The notes beneath the pieces are model-generated. The model had not been told where the DNA came from and made no database searches. It was given only the letters and a program-made list of their open reading frames with translations. Shown here piece after piece: positions 57,924-64,000 of a DNA stretch of 64,000 bases. The stretch covers positions 15,213,848 through 15,277,847 of the forward strand of contig CM077820.1 in the NCBI GenBank assembly GCA_039720395.1, in the 5' to 3' direction. Source of the stretch: Liquidambar formosana. Its lineage: Eukaryota; Streptophyta; Magnoliopsida; Saxifragales; Altingiaceae. A program made the position numbers and the translations under genes. How positions within the stretch are numbered: the first letter of the stretch is position 1; each line of letters starts with the position of its first letter.

Positions 57924-59925
57924 CTGTTTAAGCAGGAAACAATACCATATAATAAAATGAATTAGATGAAAACTTTCATGATGATATATAGGCCTGCTGG
58001 GCCCGGCCTTATCTCAATGGACTGACTATTTTTCACGCCAGGCTTGGCTCCTGTCACTGAGTGAGAATATTAAGCATTTTTTTTTTTCATTCGAAGAATC
58101 GAGACTTTTGGTCCAACTATTTTCTTTAAATAAAAATATGACCACCATCCCCTTTGTATCAGTTAAGGCATATGATAAAATTTGTCTAGTGGTTCCAGGA
58201 AAGAATGAGAAATCACAGTTAATACCTTTTACTTTTTGTAATAGTTTATTAGCTTTTATTTTATTTTTTTTCTTTGGTATTATTATTAATCATTATTATT
58301 ATTTTGACTATTTGGCTACACAACAAGTGATAATCAAGACCCCCCCCATCCCTCCTTCCCCCCACCCTCATCCGACCCAGGGTCTAAAGAATTGAACCCA
58401 AGACCTCTACTCAGAAGAGGGGAGAGTTACTACACATATGGGCCACAAGGTCTGGTATTTGTTTGGCATTCATTAGTCTTAGAGACTTATTGCAGTTTTC
58501 TGCTCAAAATTTCTATGACGGCACCCTAATTTCTTCTCCCATAAGTTCTCTTTACTTTTCAGTTATTTGTGAATGAAAATCGAGACACGCACTATGTTAT
58601 CAGATTTACCACATTGAGTTGGTCTTCTCTAATCAATTTTTCACCAAAATTGGTGAAAATTTTCAATCAAACACTGCTGGATAAAAGAGTGCATCAAATT
58701 TTTATGGACCTTTTGAGGGACCTCTTCCCAATTGTGGGGCACAACTAGAGATTTTAATAATATCTCCTAAAATAGTGGCTGAGCTTGGCAATAAAGCCAC
58801 GAGGGAACTGTCAGAGTGGCCTTTCTCAGTAGTCACTTCCATTCTTGGTGGGCCTGTAAATACCATTGGGCCAGAGCTTGGTGGCACAGTACCTTTACGA
58901 GCTTAAATCAACTATCGTACTTTAAAGTCCAAAAGCTAGACCCCTTTCTACGTTTCTGCTCGACCAACAGCATTGAACAAGATTGTCCCCAAATCCCCCC
59001 ATTTAAGGGACCCTTGAGCTTCAATTCTAAAAATAATACAAGCAACGTGAGTTCTCCCATCAGCGACGAAGAAGGATCCTTTCCATTGTAATTGACGGTC
59101 TATCTTTCATTGGATTGTTCAGTAAATAAAGAGAATCTCTTTCACATAAGCCACAAGCCCACAAGTGTGCCCTTTAGGCTGTCCTAGCTCATTTAAATTT
59201 CTCCCCCACTCAAGAGCATGAACTTTCCTAAATCGCATGACCTCTTCTCTCGCTATGGCAAGCAACAAAACAAGATTGACTGAAAGCCCTTCAAAATACA
59301 TTTATTCTTACTTTTCTATATAGATTTGATCATGTCTGGGATATCGTAACTATCTCGTAGATCAAAGCCGTTTGTGAACGATGCGTGCGCGTATTATTCA
59401 CATACGATCATGATTATCCAAGATATTTTACACTTCGGCCATTTGAGCAGCCCTCCCCTTTCTATATAGAATGTTTCTTGCTTAGGTAACAAATAGATAA
59501 AACAATTTCCAAGAATTTTTTTGTTAAATTATTATCCTTTGTGTTAAATAGTGGATTTAAATATCGTAGCCGAATCACCCAATTAATCCGGTTGATTGGA
59601 CTGACTTAGACCAACCTGGTCACTCGAAGACAAGATTTCAAAACATTGGCTTGAAGTGAAACGTGATCTTACCATTGGAGAAAAATTTCAATTTCTATGA
59701 GCTCACGCGTTTTTCCTACCAATGCTTCAAGTTCCTTCATCACGATTATTAGAAAAGAAATTAAAGATAAAAGTTAGGAATAATAAAATCAATAGCCCTT
59801 TCACCACGCTTTGAACCACCTCTCCCTCTCTTAAAAAAATAATAATAATAATAAAATAAAATTCTACTGGTTTTTTTTTTTTTTTTATTGGTTTGACCAT
59901 TAAGATGTCCGGGACAGCTTCCGCC
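57924..59925. other. Intergenic, no recognised gene
   Basis: About 58,330-58,460 has a SINE-like B-box (GGTTCAATTC on the minus strand). About 58,700-59,090 has more balanced composition on both strands and may be a decayed exon, but I cannot identify it. The rest is AT-rich. Confidence 0.35.
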
Positions 59926-60132
59926 CGGATTAGGATTTGCTGCAGTTTGTGAGAAAAACTGTAGCGTCCAGTAGCCGTGGATGGACTGCCACGTGGCAGA
60001 TGGCTTATTGAACGGCTGAGATGAATGGCAAGAATTTGGGGGTGATATCAGTAGAACATTTTGCCCCTTTCCTTGTCTTCCCCGCACACACACGTGCTCA
60101 CAATGAACCTCTCAAAGACCGGAAGAAAGTGG
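59926..60132. repeat. Inverted repeat, left arm (about 207 bp)
   Basis: Matches the complement of 60,367-60,573 at about nine of ten positions. Shared landmarks are CGGATTAGGATTTGCTGCAG, CTGCCACGTGGCAGATGGCT, GATGAATGGCAAGAATTTGG and AACCTCTCAAAGACCGGAAG. It includes the first codons (from the ATG at 60,103) of the frame described next. Confidence 0.9.
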
Positions 60133-60387
60133 TCTCCGGCACCTGTGCCTGTGCTCCTGCCAGCGACTCCAGATCTGGAGATCCAGCGGAAGAAAAAGCA
60201 GAGTCCTCGGAGCCCATTGAAGGATCTCAACGGCATTACCAGTTGCAGTAGCAGCAATGCTTCTTCTATGTCCATTGAAGCACCAAGAGGTTGGGATGTC
60301 TGCGGTTCTTTCTCTCCAATTCTTCTTCCTCTTCTTCAAGGACGCCTTTCCATCAATTTCAATCTACCACTTTCTTCCGGTCTTTGA
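60103..60387 (+). pseudogene. 5' gene fragment inside an inverted repeat
   Basis: From an ATG at 60,103 the frame reads MNLSKTGRKW, then a proline-rich stretch (SPAPVPVLLPATPDLEIQR), KKKQSPRSPLKDLNG and a serine-rich run. After about residue 65 it turns into sequence that no longer looks like protein, ending at 60,387. The start looks like a genuine plant coding exon of a basic, low-complexity protein that I do not recognise. Upstream sequence (5' leader and promoter) is present in the left arm. The right arm repeats leader and first codons in opposite orientation. I read it as a truncated gene start, now non-functional as a protein gene. Confidence 0.5.
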
Positions 60388-60573
60388 GAGGTTCATTGTG
60401 AGCACGTGTGTATGGGGAAGACAAGGAAAGGAGCAAAATGTTCTATTGATATCACCCCCCAAATTCTTGCCATTCATCTCAGCTGTTCAATAAGCCATCT
60501 GCCACGTGGCAGCCCATCAACGGCTACTGGATGCTGCAGTTTTTTTTCACCAACTGCAGCAAATCCTAATCCG
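60367..60573. repeat. Inverted repeat, right arm (about 207 bp)
   Basis: Complementary partner of 59,926-60,132. The loop between the arms is about 234 bp. A transcript across both arms would form a long double-stranded hairpin. Confidence 0.9.
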
Positions 60574-60584
60574 CTTGGGCCCAC

Positions 60585-60722
60585 CTCGATTCCCTTCCCA
60601 GGCGATCTTAAGGGCGCACTCTCCCACATCAGCCTAGTGCATTTAGGAATTAATTCTTAGAATACTCTTCAGAGGAATCGAATCCAAGTTAATAGAATAG
60701 AGGAACTTTTCTCTTACCAACT
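60585..60722 (-). mobile_element. Truncated SINE, same family as 43,808-43,996
   Basis: On the minus strand it has TAGTTGGTAAGAGAA, GGATTCGATTCC (B-box-like), AATTAATTCCTAAATGCACTAG and TTAAGATCGCC. The 3' part is missing and the sequence runs straight into the inverted repeat at 60,573. Confidence 0.6.
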
Positions 60723-62835
60723 AGACTAATTCCCTTGGGTAAATTCAACTTTTGATAGACTTGCAATTCATTCGAGATAATGTAGATAAACATACTACTG
60801 AATTGTGTTTCATTTTATACTAGAAGAAGCAAATTTGTTATTAACTAATCATTGCACACCAATTGACCGTATTTAGTGAAGACAAATTTTGTCTTAAGAA
60901 TTGCGATGTTATAATGCGAATTGAAGTATTCTTTTGGGCACGACCTCGCTGAAACACCCCTTCCCCCTAAGGAGAAGAAATGCCGATTGGCCTACAAACT
61001 AACAGTGAGCAAGGAAGACCAAGTAGCTCTCTTTCATGGCAGGCCTTTCATAGGATCACCATCCAAAAGATCTACGAGTTTAAAAAAGGGTGTTGGTTCT
61101 GTTTTAGTATTCTAATATCGGAAAATATTATTAATTCCTAAATATTTTTGAATTTTATTATCTCATAATGTGGCTATTGAGATTTGAGATTACACACGTG
61201 TTTTCCCCTAAACAAACTCCTGTTGAAATTTGGGCCCAAACTTATTCTTCTACAATACGTAGATCACTTACAAGCCCATAAGTCATTGAGAGAATGTGTC
61301 CTTAGCATGAAGAAAGACATTCGCGAGGTTCCTAAAGAAATAAGGGCCAAGTCGGATGCATGGAAACTTGAGTTGATCCAACATTCCTTTGCTACTTTCG
61401 CCCTCACCTCTGCTGTACTTATAATCTTCATATATTTAGATGACATGGATTGGTTGTGATACTAATCGTCGCATTGTCGCATTGTGATTAGTTTGTGTAT
61501 AACACGCGTGTGTTTGGGATGAAATGTTAATAGTAATGCTACTCTCAGTTGGTGCTTGACTAAAAAATTATTGAAGTACCGTGGGATTTTAATTCGTCTT
61601 TCTCTGTTATTACCGCTCTTTTTTTTCTTTTTTCTTTTTTTTTTTTATCTATTATCTTTTTCCTTTTCTTCCCACTTGGCTCATCTTGTGAATTTATTGC
61701 TACGTGGAATGGCAAAATGTTTGAAACAATAAACATATTAACCTAATGTTTTGAAACCATGCATATGCTTCTAATGTGGTTATCGAAATATTTTTTACAT
61801 TGAAGATCGAAGTTGTGATTATGATATTGAAAACTAGGAAAATGCTAAATTATTCAAATTTTTTTGTTGAAATTTGCTTATCCGAGGTGCCACGTCAATC
61901 CACTATGAATAGTTATTTTTTAAAAAAAATAAAATTTTAATTAATTAGCCTAACTGTCATGTCATTTGGACCACAGGACTTCGAAAAAATTATTTGGTTA
62001 ATATAGCATATACCCTATTCAAATATAATTATCTTAAGCTATATATTGAACATGCGTCCTGATCAAAATATTTGCTTGTTTCTATTTTAGAAGAGCTAAC
62101 AAAAGGAATGAATGTACAGGTTGCCCTGCGATAAGAAAAGGAATGGATAAATAAGGGCATGTTTGGATGTTTACGTAAAGCTTAATGGTTGTCTTAAATA
62201 GTGACTTCGAAGGCAAATTTTTTTTTATCATGACTAGAGATATTTTCACGACTCATGCTGTCGAATCAATTTAAGTGTCGTCGAAATGATACTCGCAGTT
62301 TCTTGGGAGACATTCGATAAAATTAGAACGATACAGTGAAATGATATTTTTCGTATTTTTACTAGCATCTGTGATAATGATCGCCGTATTATTCATGATC
62401 ACGATTTCTATTTTCTACGTCGGGGTGCTCTATCTAACATTCATTAGAGCCATTCAATCTCTGCATGGCAATCAAATATGGCCCTGAGTGTAGTTCTCTT
62501 GTGTTGTCCAATATTATCTTCCACAGATTAGCTAGCCTGCTTACGCACTCTTAATTTAAGCAAATTATCAGAAATTATTACCTTTTGCTAGGTGAAAATT
62601 TGAAAATTTTAACAGTATTGAGTGTTTTTTCCACCATATGTGATCTGCCCTACGGTTTCTATGCATTTCTTGGACATTTCCCCTTATATTTATGAATCTA
62701 TTTTGCAAGAAATTGAAAAACAAGTTTCCATGCGTTCAACTCAATATTATTTGCAAAAATTGTGCTTAAATGAATACGAAGTTTTCCTATCTATAGGCAC
62801 TTGATTTTTCTCATGATATTGAGTTCAACAGCATA
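60723..62835. other. Intergenic; unrecognised open frames near 60.9-61.5 kb
   Basis: 60,921-61,115 (64 codons) and 61,184-61,459 (91 codons) are open on the plus strand. The latter ends with a charged helix (MKKDIREVPKEIRAKSDAW) and a hydrophobic segment (FATFALTSAVLIIFIYL), which could be a tail anchor. I do not recognise either, and no splice structure can be defended. The rest is AT-rich. Confidence 0.3.
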
Positions 62836-62843
62836 ATTTTATG

Positions 62844-63631
62844 TAGGGGTGTTCGTGGTTCGGTTTGGTTTGGTTTTAAGGTAGATTTCAAACCAAACCA
62901 TTATATTTTGGTTTTTTTTTTTCCCAAAGCAAAACCAAACCATATTATAAAAAAACCAAACCAAATCATAAAATTTCAGTTTAGTTTGGTCCAGTTTTGG
63001 TTTTATCTTATCAAGTAGCAACAATTGAAAATGGAAATAATGACAAGCCAAACACCTAATAAAAATACTTTTAGTAAAATAATCACATTAGCAACTAAAA
63101 AAACCATTAAACATTATATCAAAATGGAAAAGTATTGACTTATATTAATCAAAGTTCAAATCTCCATTCTAATACATGTCAATATCTCACACAACATTAA
63201 TAACTAGTTTAATACATACCGATCTAATAAGGGAAAAACAATAAGAAAGTTAAAATCTACAAAAACAAGCTCATTTTGAATCTATTACCTATTCTGCCCT
63301 CATTAGAATAGAAAATTTACAAACTAAGTTTATTTTGAATCAATTACCTATTCTTCCCTTATTAGAATAGAAAATTTACAAACTAAATTTAATATGTAAT
63401 ATATAAAATTATATATATATATATATATAATATTTTTTCGGTTTTTTCAGTTTGGTTTGGTTTGGTTTTTTAAACATGAAAACCAAAACCAAACCAATTT
63501 AATTGGGTTTTTTAAAATTGAAATCAAAACCAAACCTAATGACAAAAAAACCAAACCAAACCATGACTGGTCGACTGGTTTAACTTGTTTGATTTGGTTT
63601 TCGGTTTTAACCAAAACCATGAACACCCCTA
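62844..63631. mobile_element. hAT-like MITE, 788 bp, with exact 8-bp target duplication
   Basis: Terminal inverted repeats TAGGGGTGTTC and GAACACCCCTA. Subterminal GGTTTGGTTTGG arrays lie in both orientations at the two ends. ATTTTATG flanks it exactly at 62,836-62,843 and 63,632-63,639. An 8-bp duplication and TAGGG terminus fit hAT. No transposase is encoded. Confidence 0.85.
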
Positions 63632-63639
63632 ATTTTATG

Positions 63640-64000
63640 ATTGATCGGTTGAAGACATGTTGAAAAGGGGTCCAATAAGCATATCAACATGCCCAAGCCT
63701 TTATGTACATAATACCATGGGCCCCCATAGGCTGCAACCTCTGAAGTCTGAACTAAGGGAACGGCTATTGCAACCCCTCAAAGGGTTAAGTTGCCCCCAG
63801 TTGATATCCCCACCCCCCAAATATATATACCCACCCCTTTAAAAGACTAAAACACCCCTCTTCTAAATAACCCTAACCCTCACCCACCCCTTCACCCACC
63901 CCACTCCCCCCCCCCCCCGACGGGAGAACGGCGACGAGAACACGGCGACGGCGACGAAGGTTCTCCTCTTCTCTCTCCTTCTCCTCTTCTTTCTTCTTCT
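63640..64000. other. Intergenic, possible promoter or leader at window edge
   Basis: After an AT-rich start the last 120 bases become C-rich and CpG-rich (GACGGGAGAACGGCGACGAG), then CT-rich. That resembles a 5' leader of a gene lying beyond the window. A TATATATACCC sits near 63,821-63,831. Only suggestive. Confidence 0.3.

Noticed and set aside
1..64000. CRISPR arrays, bacterial operons, rRNA genes
   Set aside because: None seen. The repeats present are eukaryotic transposons, microsatellites and duplications.

Overview
This window looks like nuclear DNA of a flowering plant, most likely a broad-leaved (eudicot-type) species. The background is AT-rich, full of A/T runs, microsatellites and small non-autonomous transposons. 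Genes are sparse, and the recognisable ones belong to plant families: an EXORDIUM-like cell-wall protein, a Cf/EIX-type receptor-like protein, and a Tat-lineage Ty3/gypsy retrotransposon carrying a plant mobile domain (PMD) gene.

Layout. 1-5.7 kb holds diverged direct duplications without a convincing gene. 6.2-7.6 kb is a large inverted repeat; each arm carries an intact 55-codon gene for a small secreted cysteine-containing peptide, and the two genes are divergent. 9.7-15.8 kb holds two damaged copies of a receptor-like protein gene on the minus strand: a 3' fragment and a nearly full-length pseudogene. 15.8-19.4 kb is the duplicated region upstream of the larger copy. 21,763-34,007 is a complete, very young retrotransposon of 12,245 bp. 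It has 1,089-bp LTRs that differ by eye at one base, a 5-bp target duplication, a primer binding site and a polypurine tract. 39.26-40.31 kb is an intact EXORDIUM-like gene on the minus strand. The rest is intergenic DNA with several elements whose ends can be fixed: a SINE (43.8 kb), a 1-kb Mutator-like element (44.7 kb), a Tourist-like MITE (57.6 kb) and a hAT-like MITE (62.8 kb). A hairpin at 59.9-60.6 kb is built from the inverted 5' end of a gene.

The most interesting part is the retrotransposon. Gag-protease and reverse transcriptase lie in one frame, split by a single TGA followed by CGG. Eight bases further on there is a two-part stem-loop, the arrangement known for type II stop-codon readthrough in plant RNA viruses. 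The ancestral RNase H has lost its catalytic acidic residues, and a second, archaeal-type RNase H with all four is present. Between pol and the 3' LTR, on the opposite strand, lies what reads as a three-exon gene with its own TATA box. Its predicted 1,000-residue protein has a PMD, a basic nuclear-type signal, an acidic stretch and a C-terminal coiled coil. Host PMD proteins such as MAIN and MAIL1 act in transposon silencing, so an element-borne PMD protein made from its own promoter is a candidate modulator of host silencing. That role is an inference. A further in-frame TAG in pol suggests this copy may be young but partly disabled.
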